DNA of 9,309 nucleotides from Acidocella sp. (GCA_029077775.1 JAQNCU010000090.1:1-9309); one strand, 5' to 3'. Counted from the first letter of the stretch, positions 1 through 6,714 are shown. The notes: generated by a model not told the origin, from the sequence alone. Numbers and translations: made by a program.

Positions 1-681
1 GAGCAGGCCCCCGGAATATTCCAGATGCAAAGCCTCATGCACCATGCTGAGTTCAAGATGCCCGCTTGGGTTATCGACCGGTATGCGTCCGGTCTCGGTT
101 AAGGCCACGGCCAGCGTGGCGGCCAGGGCAAAGCCGAGTGACACCGAAATGCCAAGCGGCTGCGCCCGCAACGCCACGGAGATACCATCCAAACTGGGGC
201 TATGCGCGATTTGCACGAAGCTCAGCACGATCACCAGCATCGTTGCCTCGGCGAACAGGCTGAACAGTATTTCGCGGGCGGCGGCGGCACCGCTGAAGCC
301 AAACCCGGTCTCCAGGGCCGCCATTAATATTGCCGCGCGCGCCAGCGCCAGCAACCCGATAACGGTGATAAAATCGCTTAAGCCAGCGGTTACCATGCCG
401 GTGCAAAATCCTGGCACCAGCGTCGCCACGGTTATGAAGGCGGACAAGGCCAAGAGCGGCCATATGTGGTAGGCGGCTGTGGCGGTCTCCGGCACCAGAA
501 TGATCTTGGATAATTGCCGTCGTAAATTGGCATAGGGTTGCCAAATCGGCGGCCCCACCCGGCCTAACAAACGCGCGCGCCATGTGGCCACCACCCCGGC
601 CAGCAACGGTGCCAGAGCCAGCACCAAAGCGATATGCAGGATTGTGGCGACCAGCTGGGCCAGGAGTAGGAGGGCGCTCAT
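1..681 (-). CDS. HyfC/HycD/NuoH-like membrane subunit of a group-4 hydrogenase or related complex (partial, C-terminus outside window)
   Basis: This is an integral membrane subunit of the NuoH/HyfC/HycD family, which anchors the peripheral redox arm to the proton-pumping membrane arm. The visible 227 residues start with MSALLLLAQL and form several hydrophobic segments. A loop after the first segment reads GRVGPPIWQPYANLRRQL (about residues 40-57), matching the family's G-R-x-G-P motif. Near the window edge the signature ETGRIPVDNPSGHLEL followed by MVHEALHLEYSG (about 196-225) is closer to the hydrogenase-4/formate-hydrogenlyase branch than to true NuoH. The ATG at 681 overlaps the stop of the upstream HyfB-like gene (ATGA, 678-681), so translation is probably coupled. 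The frame is open to base 1, so the end lies outside. Whether the complex carries an active NiFe site cannot be judged, because the large and small subunits are not here. Confidence 0.88.
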   Translation of the reverse strand, partial: MSALLLLAQLVATILHIALVLALAPLLAGVVATWRARLLGRVGPPIWQPYANLRRQLSKIILVPETATAAYHIWPLLALSAFITVATLVPGFCTGMVTAGLSDFITVIGLLALARAAILMAALETGFGFSGAAAAREILFSLFAEATMLVIVLSFVQIAHSPSLDGISVALRAQPLGISVSLGFALAATLAVALTETGRIPVDNPSGHLELSMVHEALHLEYSGGLL

Positions 682-2354
682 CCGCCTTCGCTCACACCCA
701 GCGTCAGCAAAAATACCACCAGCGCCGCGAACACAAAGACCAGGCGCTGGCGGATCGTGCTGCGCCGGATGATCTCGGCGGCCCGTGTTATGCGAATGTT
801 CAGCCGGGCGAGCGGCAGCAATACATAGGTCTCGCCGGGGTCCGCCAGCCCGGCTGCCGCCTTGCCCGCCAGCACGCCACCGCTTATGGCGCGCATCACG
901 GGCTCAGCAAACCCCGTGGCGCTTAGCTGTGTTGTTGGCTCACCAAACGGCAGCCAGACCGGCGGCGGGCCGAAACCGCCATTCCAGGGTGCTGCCTCAC
1001 GCGTGCCGCGCGCGCCAAGCCACCGCAGCATTGCCCACGCGCCGCCAGCGGCAAGGATCAGCAACACCGCCAGGGATAAAGGCGCATAGGCCAATGGCAG
1101 CGGGTCCGCATCGGGGATGAGGAGCCGAATGACCGGGACCATCGCGCCCACAACCAGCCCTGGCAAAAGGGAAACAAGGATGATCAGCAAGGCCAGCAAC
1201 CCCATGCTGATCTGGGTTGGCACATCCGCATCCGCCGCCGCGGCGGCATGCAGGCTGCGCGGGCGGCCCAGAAACCCAATGCCGATGATCCGCACAGCCG
1301 CCGCCAGCGCCAGGGCGGCACCTACGCCCAGGCTCGCAACCAAGGCAATAAAGCCGATCCGCGCCAAAATGCCCCCGGTTGCCGCCGCCGCGATGACGGC
1401 GTGCAGTAGCAGGAATTCGGGCGCAAAACCGGGGCCGAGCGGCAAAGCCGCCATGCCCATTGCCCCCATGATCATCAACCCGCCGAGCCGGGGCATGCCG
1501 CGCATCAACCCGCCCAGCCAATTGAGTGAATTGGTCCCCGTGGCGTTTTTCACGGCCCCGACGCCGAGGAACAAAAGCGGCTTGAACAACCCATGCGCCA
1601 CGGCGCAGAGCAACGCACCCTGCAACGCCAATGCCGCCAGGGCCGGATCGCCCATCGCCTTGGCCCGCAATCCAACGCCCAGCCCCACCGCGATCAGGCC
1701 GACATGCTCGACGGTTGAGCAGGCGAGCACGGTTTTCAGGTCAATTTCCAGCATCGCCCGCAACGATCCGATCAACACCGAGGCAATGCCAGCGATGATC
1801 AGCACCACCCCCCACCAGGGCTGCGCCGCCGCGCCGAACACTATAAAGCCGTATCGAATGACCACATAGAGTGCGATTTTAACCATGCCGCCGGACATCA
1901 CCGCTGAGGCACCGGCGGGCGGTGCTGTGTGCGCGCGCGGCAGCCACACATGCAGCGGTGCCAGCCCGGCTTTAGCCCCCGCACCCAGCAGCACGAGCAT
2001 GAAGGCGAGGCTGGAGGCAGGCAGAAACACCGCCGGGATAAGACACGCTGCCGAGGCCATGGCGGTGCCGATATACAAGGTCGCGGGGCGTTGGTCGCCA
2101 CGCAACACCAACAGCCACGAGGCCGCACTCATCAGTTCGAAGCCAAAAATCAGCGTGAAACCATCCGCCGCGGCGAGTGCCACCACCATGCCGCCCGCAA
2201 ACACCCAGAAGGCGGGCGAGGCGCGCATATCCGCAATGGCGCTGGCGATGATTTGCGGCGCCAAGATACAAAGAAACAGTGCGGAGAGTGCGTCGATATG
2301 CCAATGCAGACCCTGCCCTGGCAAACCGAACATGACCGTAAAATAGGGCTCCAC
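678..2354 (-). CDS. HyfB/HycC-like proton-translocating antiporter subunit, N-terminally short
   Basis: The 558-residue polytopic protein belongs to the NuoL/M/N-Mrp antiporter family, hydrogenase-4 subunit B (HyfB/HycC) branch. Expected proton-path residues are visible: Glu73 in GFELMSAASWLL, Lys128 in GAGAKAGLAPLHVWLPRAH, Lys159 in SGGMVKIALY, Lys207 in LKTVLACSTVEHVGL and Lys258 in HGLFKPLLFLG. The C-terminus keeps the HyfB-type stretch around WNGGFGPP and the ATGFAEP box, and ends in a last membrane segment. HycC and HyfB are roughly 610-670 residues, and the conserved Glu lies here some 70 residues earlier than in NuoL, so about two N-terminal helices are missing. An in-frame TAA lies three codons before the GTG at 2354, so the ORF cannot extend upstream. 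ATG at 2333 is an alternative start, with AAGGTGGAG 15 nt ahead. It lies 57 bp after mdh and overlaps the HyfC-like gene. Confidence 0.87.
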   Translation of the reverse strand: MEPYFTVMFGLPGQGLHWHIDALSALFLCILAPQIIASAIADMRASPAFWVFAGGMVVALAAADGFTLIFGFELMSAASWLLVLRGDQRPATLYIGTAMASAACLIPAVFLPASSLAFMLVLLGAGAKAGLAPLHVWLPRAHTAPPAGASAVMSGGMVKIALYVVIRYGFIVFGAAAQPWWGVVLIIAGIASVLIGSLRAMLEIDLKTVLACSTVEHVGLIAVGLGVGLRAKAMGDPALAALALQGALLCAVAHGLFKPLLFLGVGAVKNATGTNSLNWLGGLMRGMPRLGGLMIMGAMGMAALPLGPGFAPEFLLLHAVIAAAATGGILARIGFIALVASLGVGAALALAAAVRIIGIGFLGRPRSLHAAAAADADVPTQISMGLLALLIILVSLLPGLVVGAMVPVIRLLIPDADPLPLAYAPLSLAVLLILAAGGAWAMLRWLGARGTREAAPWNGGFGPPPVWLPFGEPTTQLSATGFAEPVMRAISGGVLAGKAAAGLADPGETYVLLPLARLNIRITRAAEIIRRSTIRQRLVFVFAALVVFLLTLGVSEGG

Positions 2355-2369
2355 CTTGTCAGGTTAGCA

Positions 2370-2398
2370 AACCCGCCCCCGCGCCGGAAGCGGGCAGG
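2370..2398 (-). terminator. Weak GC-rich hairpin after mdh
   Basis: On the minus strand, just past the mdh stop, CCCGC and GCGGG (plus-strand 2390-2394 and 2378-2382) pair around a 7-nt loop, and further G-rich sequence can extend the stem. Only a short GGGTTTG follows instead of a good T tract. It may attenuate or stabilise the transcript end rather than fully terminate; the hyfB-like gene follows closely. Confidence 0.3.
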
Positions 2399-2411
2399 GC
2401 ATTGGGGCTTT

Positions 2412-3392
2412 TTATCCGAGCAGGGCGGCGATGGCCTCCTGTTCCTCGGTCAGTTCTTTCAACGTATGGGCGATGCGCCCTGTGGAGAATTCATCGATCG
2501 GCAGGCCCTTGACGCGATGATAGTCGCCACCCTCGCAGATTACGGGCACACCGAACATGATATCCTCCGGCACGCCGTAATCTCCGTCGGAAGGCAAGCC
2601 CATGGACACCCAGCGCCCGTTGGTGCCGAGCACCCAGTCGCGCACATGGTCGATCGCCGCGTTGGCGGCCGACGCGGCGGAGGACAGGCCGCGTGCCTCG
2701 ATGATCGCCGCGCCGCGCTTGCCGACCGCGTTGAGATAGGTTTCGCGGTACCAGGTCTCATCGTTGATGATCTCGGAGATCAATTTACCCTTGACCGTGG
2801 CGAACCGATAATCGGCGTACATGGTTGGCGAATGGTTGCCCCAGACCGCGACCTTTTCAATATCCGCCACCGCGACCCCGGCCTTTTCAGCCAACATCGA
2901 GGTCGCGCGGTTATGATCGAGCCGGAGCATCGCGGTGAAAGCCGCCTTCGGCAAATCGGGCGCGGATTTCATGGCGATATAGGCATTGGTGTTGGCCGGG
3001 TTGCCGACCACCAGAATTTTGACCGTCCGCTTGGCGGACTCGTTCAGCGCCTTGCCCTGAACCTTAAAAATTTCAGCATTGGCGGCCAGCAGATCCCGGC
3101 GCTCCATCCCCGGCCCGCGCGGACGTGAGCCAACGAGGATGCCGATATCGATATCCTTGAATGCCACATTCGGGTCATCGGTGGGCTCCACCCCGGTGAG
3201 CAGCGGGAAGGCACAATCGTTCAATTCCATGATCACGCCGGTCAGCGCCTTCTGCGCCACAGGCAAATCGAGCAGCGAGAGGATGACGGGCTGGTCCTTG
3301 CCCAGCAGGTCGCCGTTGGCGATCCGAAACAGCAGCGCGTATCCAATCTGGCCGGCGGCACCGGTCACGGCAACGCGCATGGGGGTTTTCAT
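2412..3392 (-). CDS. mdh: Malate dehydrogenase (type 2, NAD-dependent)
   Basis: Malate dehydrogenase interconverts malate and oxaloacetate with NAD in the TCA cycle, in the cytoplasm. The 326-residue length is normal for the cytosolic-type (type 2) family. The Rossmann dinucleotide loop GAAGQIG is at residues 11-17 and the NAD-ribose Asp of LLDLP near 42. Substrate arginines lie in GSRPRGPGMER (Arg92, Arg98) and RLDHNRA (Arg162, with Asp159). Asn131 sits in GNPANTNAY, and the proton-accepting His187 in WGNHSPTMYADYR. The complete catalytic set argues for an active enzyme. The ATG at 3392 follows GGAG with a 9-nt gap. The gene starts 72 bp after the lipid-kinase stop and is followed by the hyfB/hyfC-like pair on the same strand; no functional link to those neighbours is evident. 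The type-2 form differs from the lactate-dehydrogenase-like MDH common in many alphaproteobacteria. Confidence 0.96.
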   Translation of the reverse strand: MKTPMRVAVTGAAGQIGYALLFRIANGDLLGKDQPVILSLLDLPVAQKALTGVIMELNDCAFPLLTGVEPTDDPNVAFKDIDIGILVGSRPRGPGMERRDLLAANAEIFKVQGKALNESAKRTVKILVVGNPANTNAYIAMKSAPDLPKAAFTAMLRLDHNRATSMLAEKAGVAVADIEKVAVWGNHSPTMYADYRFATVKGKLISEIINDETWYRETYLNAVGKRGAAIIEARGLSSAASAANAAIDHVRDWVLGTNGRWVSMGLPSDGDYGVPEDIMFGVPVICEGGDYHRVKGLPIDEFSTGRIAHTLKELTEEQEAIAALLG

Positions 3393-3464
3393 GTCTTTGA
3401 ACTCCGGATTTTTTCTGCGTTTCCCTTATCCCTTCGCGGTGCCCATCTCAAGGGCTATCCTGGT

Positions 3465-4337
3465 TCAGCCCACCACCAGCGGAATCGGGTTGGCGGCATT
3501 GCCCACCGAGGCCAGAATACCGGGCAGCGCGTCGCCGTCTGATTGCGTCATGATCGGGCCGTTTGATGATGAAAAATCAATTTGCGTGCCCGCGACCACG
3601 CGCACACCCGGGCAGCGGGGCAACAGCCCAAGGGGTAAGGCGGCGCCCGCCAGCAAGGCCGGAAATGTCCCCGGATGCTCAAACAGCGCCACCTGAAACC
3701 CAGGCGCGGTGGGCGCAGCGTTAGGGGCAAGCAAATAGGGCCCGCCATAGAGCCGGCCTTTGCTGACCACCACGCTCGCGGCTTCGTAATCATGGCCATC
3801 GACGCTTAAGCGCACGCCGGGGAATTGATAGGCAACGGACTCCCACAGTGATTGCCAGACATAAGCCCCACGCCCGATCATTCGCTTCAGCAAAGGCGGC
3901 AGCCCGTGCACCACCGCGCCGTCAAACCCCAGCCCGATCATTTGTACGAAGACATGCTGCCCCCGGTCCAGCCGCGCCAAGCCGGGCCAGAGCGGTTTGG
4001 TCCGGCGATAGGCGAGCGCGTTGGCGATGGCGCGCGGGCTGGTGGAGAGCCGGTATTCCTTCGCCAGAACATTGGCGGTGCCGAGCGGAATGATCCCGAG
4101 TGCGGTTTTGCTCCCCAGCAATCCGTTCGCGACCTCGGCGATGGTGCCGTCGCCACCGGCAGCCACCACCATGTCAAGCCCAGCCTGCGCCGCGGCCCTG
4201 GCCAAAGACGTTGCGTGTCCGGCATGCTGCGTCTCTGCGACCTCAACCCGCACGCCATTTACGACCAACAGATCAAGCACCCGCCAGAGTGAAGCGGCGC
4301 GTCGGCGCCCGGCAACGGGATTGAAAACCACCAGCAT
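3465..4337 (-). CDS. Diacylglycerol kinase-family lipid kinase (DAGKc/YegS-like)
   Basis: A 290-residue protein of the DAG-kinase catalytic-domain family, which phosphorylates diacylglycerol or related lipids at the cytoplasmic membrane face using ATP. The N-terminus has the typical VVFNPVAGRRR strand-loop. The nucleotide-binding motif AAGGDGTIAEVANG covers residues 59-72 (GGDGT at 61-65). LGIIPLGTANVLAKE (about 80-94) and GLGFDGAVV (about 135) are family hallmarks. The C-terminal half matches the usual beta-sandwich domain (SKGRLYGGPYLLAPNA). Start choice is open: TTG 4343, GTG 4340 and ATG 4337 are consecutive codons behind AGGA; ATG is used here, with GTG having the better 6-nt spacing. 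It is divergent from the plcP-like gene across about 200 bp with Pho-box-like repeats. Its likely role, inferred from context, is returning diacylglycerol released by PlcP to phosphatidate. The true lipid substrate is not deducible. Confidence 0.9.
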   Translation of the reverse strand: MLVVFNPVAGRRRAASLWRVLDLLVVNGVRVEVAETQHAGHATSLARAAAQAGLDMVVAAGGDGTIAEVANGLLGSKTALGIIPLGTANVLAKEYRLSTSPRAIANALAYRRTKPLWPGLARLDRGQHVFVQMIGLGFDGAVVHGLPPLLKRMIGRGAYVWQSLWESVAYQFPGVRLSVDGHDYEAASVVVSKGRLYGGPYLLAPNAAPTAPGFQVALFEHPGTFPALLAGAALPLGLLPRCPGVRVVAGTQIDFSSSNGPIMTQSDGDALPGILASVGNAANPIPLVVG

Positions 4338-4431
4338 CACCAAATTTCCTATATCGTGCGCGGGCCAAAAATCGGGCCGTCGGAATTGTCCGAGCCAAAT
4401 TATCCATCTGCCCTGTCAAGGTTACCAAGTG

Positions 4432-4460
4432 ATGTGAGATTCGTGACCGTATCGTGACAA
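4432..4460 (-). promoter_or_regulatory. Candidate Pho box (11-bp-spaced repeats) facing the lipid kinase gene
   Basis: Read on the minus strand, 4460 to 4443 is TTGTCAC-GATA-CGGTCAC: two 7-mers separated by 4 nt, the geometry of PhoB binding sites (CTGTCAY, 11-bp period). A third, weaker unit CTCACAT follows at 4438-4432 after another 4 nt. Matches to CTGTCAC/T are 5-6 of 7 per unit. The orientation faces the lipid-kinase gene. A GATAAT hexamer lies further down at 4404-4399, farther away than in classical Pho promoters. PhoB binding is inferred from pattern and gene context only. Confidence 0.42.
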
Positions 4461-4484
4461 TAAAATCCCCAAAGACCATTGATT

Positions 4485-4502
4485 ACGTCACGGAAACTTC
4501 AC
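4485..4502 (+). promoter_or_regulatory. Degenerate 11-bp direct repeat upstream of plcP, possible second Pho box
   Basis: The plus strand reads ACGTCAC-GGAA-ACTTCAC, again 7+4+7, ending 36 bp before the plcP-like ATG. Only the TCAC cores (GTCAC, TTCAC) match a Pho box well. It is inverted relative to the stronger repeat at 4432-4460, as expected if each divergent gene had its own site. The match is weak enough to arise by chance. Confidence 0.25.
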
Positions 4503-4538
4503 TGTTTGCAACGCGGGGTATTGACCTATCCAGGCGCC

Positions 4539-5426
4539 ATGAACGCATCTTCCCCTGCCCGGCATCTCAATGTCACCGCCTATCGCAGTATTTTTATTTC
4601 CGATACGCATCTTGGCACCCGTGGTTGCCGCGCTGATTTCCTGGCTGATTTTCTGAAGTCCGTTTCCTGTGAGAACCTTTTTTTGGTTGGTGACATCATC
4701 GATGGCTGGCGGCTGCGCCGGTCCTGGTTCTGGGATCATCATCATGATGAAGTGCTGCGGCTTGTTTTGCGCGCCGCGCGGGGTGGCACCAATGTGGTTT
4801 ACGTGCCCGGTAATCATGATGAGATGATGCGCAAATACGTGTCATTAGGTCTCGAAGTGTGTGGTGTGAAATTGCAAATGGAGGCGGAGCATGTCACCGC
4901 CGATGGTAAAAAATTGCTGATCACGCATGGCGATGCGTTTGACTCCGTGGTTCGCCACGCCAAAATCCTGGCGCTTTTGGGGGATTGGGCCTATACGGTT
5001 GCCCTTGGTGTCAACCGGTATTTCAACCAAATTCGGGTCCGCCTTGGGTATTCCTATTGGTCGCTTTCCGCCTGGCTGAAGCTGCAAGTCAAGGAGGCCG
5101 TAAAGGCGATTGACAGGTTCGAGACAGCGCTTGCCGATGACGCGCAGAAGCGAGGGTTCGACGGTGTGGTCTGCGGGCATATCCACCACGCTGAAATGCG
5201 CATGGTCAATGGCGTGATGTATCTGAACGATGGTGACTGGGTGGAAAGCTGTACCGCGCTTGTTGAACACCATGATGGCCGGCTTGAATTGGTAGATTGG
5301 GTAGCGCGTAATAAGCTCTCATTACTCACCGCTTCGGCGGCCAAGCCCAGCACCGCGAAGGCTGCGGTCCTCGCTGCCATGACGGCCGAGATTGCTGCCG
5401 CCAGTGCGTGTTCGATCAAGGTCTGA
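4539..5426 (+). CDS. plcP: PlcP-like metallophosphoesterase (phospholipase C of lipid remodelling; LpxH-related family)
   Basis: A 295-residue calcineurin-like phosphoesterase of the UDP-2,3-diacylglucosamine-diphosphatase-related group (COG2908). The metal-binding series is complete: ISDTHLG (Asp22, His24), GDIIDGW (Asp52), PGNHDE (Asn92, His93), THGDAFD (His130) and CGHIHH (His214, His216). The PlcP-type signatures THLGTRGCRADFL, DGWRLRRSW, FDSVVRHAKILALLGDWAY and GDWVESCTALVEH are also present. In Sinorhizobium meliloti, PlcP cleaves phospholipids to diacylglycerol and phospho-headgroup during phosphate limitation. Adjacency to an Agt-like glycosyltransferase supports that role over lipid A synthesis. 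The ATG at 4539 is chosen over an upstream TTG (4479) because homology starts near YRSIFISD. A tail of roughly 30 mostly Ala-rich residues follows the conserved domain. General databases would often label it LpxH-like; activity itself is inferred. Confidence 0.88.
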   Translation: MNASSPARHLNVTAYRSIFISDTHLGTRGCRADFLADFLKSVSCENLFLVGDIIDGWRLRRSWFWDHHHDEVLRLVLRAARGGTNVVYVPGNHDEMMRKYVSLGLEVCGVKLQMEAEHVTADGKKLLITHGDAFDSVVRHAKILALLGDWAYTVALGVNRYFNQIRVRLGYSYWSLSAWLKLQVKEAVKAIDRFETALADDAQKRGFDGVVCGHIHHAEMRMVNGVMYLNDGDWVESCTALVEHHDGRLELVDWVARNKLSLLTASAAKPSTAKAAVLAAMTAEIAAASACSIKV

Positions 5427-6492
5427 CACGCTGCAAGCATTTTCAGGCTTACAGCGGATACTCATCGTCACCGATGCCTGGGCCCCGCAGGTCAACGGTG
5501 TGGTGCGTACCTTGCGTACCATTACCCACGAAATTCAGGGGATGGGAAAAACGGTCGAGATCATCGGCCCGGACCGGTTCAATACCGTTCCGATGCCATC
5601 ATATCCCGAAATTCGCCTTGCGATTTTACCCGCCCGCAAGCTCGCGCGGCTGATTGAGGCCTTTGCGCCAGACGCCCTGCACATCGCAACCGAGGGGCCG
5701 CTCGGCATGGCGGCACGGCGCTATGCCATCCGGAATGGATTCACCTTTACCACCGCGTTTCATACGCGCTTTGCCGAATATCTGCGCGCGCGCACCGGTA
5801 TGCCGCTGCGCCTGACCTATTCATGGTTGCGCTGGTTCCACGGTGCCGGGGCCGGAATGATGGTGGCCACGCAATCATTGCGTGATGAAATGGCGGTGCG
5901 CGGATTTCGTAACATTCGCGCCTGGTCGCGCGGGGTGGATTTGCAGGCATTCGCGCCGGAACCGGCCGAGGATTGGCAACTCCCGCGCCCGATCTTCGTT
6001 TATGTCGGGCGTGTCGCGGTTGAGAAAAATCTGCGCGCTTTTTTAGACCTCTCGCTCCCGGGATCGAAACTGGTGGTGGGGGACGGCCCGCAGCGCAAAT
6101 CGCTGGAGCGCGCCTACCCTGATGCGCATTTCGCGGGCGCGCGCCACGGTGCGGCCCTTGCCAGCGCCTATGCCGGGGCCGATGTGTTCGTCTTCCCCTC
6201 GCGGACCGATACATTCGGCCTGGTGGTGCTCGAAGCTTTGGCCTCAGGCCTGCCGGTTGCGGCCTATCCTGTCACCGGGCCGCTCGACATTTTGGGCGCG
6301 GCACCCGCCCCTGTCGGCGCGCTGGATGCCGATTTGCGGCAGGCCGCCTTGGCCGCCCTGACGATCGACCGCAGCGCTTGCCGCCCCTATGCTGAGAGCT
6401 ATTCGTGGACTGCCTGTGCGCAGCGTTTTATGGATAATCTGGTGCCAATGCAGGGTTTTAGAACGTTTTCCGATCAATCGGAAACGCTCTAA
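5404..6492 (+). CDS. agt: Agt-like family 4 glycosyltransferase (probable diacylglycerol glycosyltransferase)
   Basis: A GT-B fold, retaining family 4 glycosyltransferase of about 362 residues. The N-terminal domain begins RILIVTDAWAPQVNGVVRTL (residues 18-37), typical of the lipid-glycosylating MgtA/SqdX/Agt group. The C-terminal donor domain has YVGRVAVEKNL, KLVVGDGPQR and SRTDTFGLVVLEALASGLPV. In the last motif the usual E-x7-E appears as Asp269-x7-Glu277. It follows plcP with overlapping frames, so PlcP-derived diacylglycerol is the likely acceptor, giving glycolipids that replace phospholipids; the sugar donor cannot be read from sequence. No ATG exists at the 5' end: GTG 5404 is used, TTG 5392 is upstream, and CTG 5431 has AAGG nine bases ahead, just behind the plcP stop. 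The last residues are encoded inside a palindrome that serves as terminator. Confidence 0.84.
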   Translation: MRVRSRSDTLQAFSGLQRILIVTDAWAPQVNGVVRTLRTITHEIQGMGKTVEIIGPDRFNTVPMPSYPEIRLAILPARKLARLIEAFAPDALHIATEGPLGMAARRYAIRNGFTFTTAFHTRFAEYLRARTGMPLRLTYSWLRWFHGAGAGMMVATQSLRDEMAVRGFRNIRAWSRGVDLQAFAPEPAEDWQLPRPIFVYVGRVAVEKNLRAFLDLSLPGSKLVVGDGPQRKSLERAYPDAHFAGARHGAALASAYAGADVFVFPSRTDTFGLVVLEALASGLPVAAYPVTGPLDILGAAPAPVGALDADLRQAALAALTIDRSACRPYAESYSWTACAQRFMDNLVPMQGFRTFSDQSETL

Positions 6493-6502
6493 ACTTATTT
6501 TT
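6457..6502 (+). terminator. Terminator hairpin overlapping the agt 3' end, REP-like palindrome
   Basis: Arms 6457-6474 and 6477-6493 form a long inverted repeat. TTTAGA pairs with TCTAAA, and CGTTTTCCGAT pairs with ATCGGAAACG with one bulged T and one mismatch. CTTATTTTTG follows, giving intrinsic-terminator form. The agt TAA (6490-6492) lies inside the right arm. The palindrome core resembles short dispersed alphaproteobacterial repeats that I recall, which cannot be verified here. Confidence 0.7.
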
Positions 6503-6506
6503 GTGA

Positions 6507-6589
6507 GCACTGTCCGATCAGGTCGTCTCGGTGAGTCAACCTGATCGGATATTGCTCTGGTCTCATTACCAGCGCGTGACGGACAGTGC
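6507..6589. repeat. Nested inverted repeats with three-way-junction potential
   Basis: Outer perfect 10-bp arms GCACTGTCCG (6507-6516) and CGGACAGTGC (6580-6589) enclose two further hairpins. The first is TCCGATCAGGT (6513-6523) with ACCTGATCGGA (6539-6549), 11 bp perfect. The second is GCTCTGGT (6554-6561) with ACCAGCGC (6568-6575), one mismatch. With the outer stem formed, the first inner stem keeps 7 bp, giving a closed three-way junction. This could be a structured RNA, a small palindromic repeat or a miniature mobile element. The rest of the gap to 6764 shows no recognisable gene. Confidence 0.55.
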
Positions 6590-6714
6590 CCTGCGCCTGC
6601 GCCATCGCACTTAGATGTCGGCGTGAGCCTGGGCGCGGATAACGCCACGACAGACCATAGGCGGCGAGGTTTATGAGCACGATGGGACTGGCCAAGTCGC
6701 CAAAGCGACCTATT

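Noticed and set aside
200..583. Minus-strand ORF of 127 codons at the left end
   Set aside because: It is a different frame of the HyfC-like gene, which has the better start (ATGA overlap) and clear family motifs.
1117..1869. Plus-strand ORF of 250 codons opposite the hyfB-like gene
   Set aside because: Low-complexity Ala/Pro/Ser/Thr translation mirroring the antisense Ala/Gly/Leu-rich membrane protein; no motif.
1929..3128. Long plus-strand ORF of 399 codons opposite the hyfB-like gene and mdh
   Set aside because: It is antisense to two genes with complete family motifs, spans both of them, and has a composition of Arg/Gly/His-rich shadow translation without any recognisable domain.
4539..5426. 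Naming the phosphoesterase LpxH (lipid A synthesis)
   Set aside because: The family is related, but the THLGTRGC, RHAKxxALLGDWAY and GDWVESCTA stretches plus the adjoining Agt-like gene fit PlcP better.
6495..6695. Minus-strand ORF of 66 codons in the agt-small ORF gap, possible transposase remnant
   Set aside because: It begins with TTG, matches no family I recognise and overlaps the inverted repeats; nothing supports a transposase.
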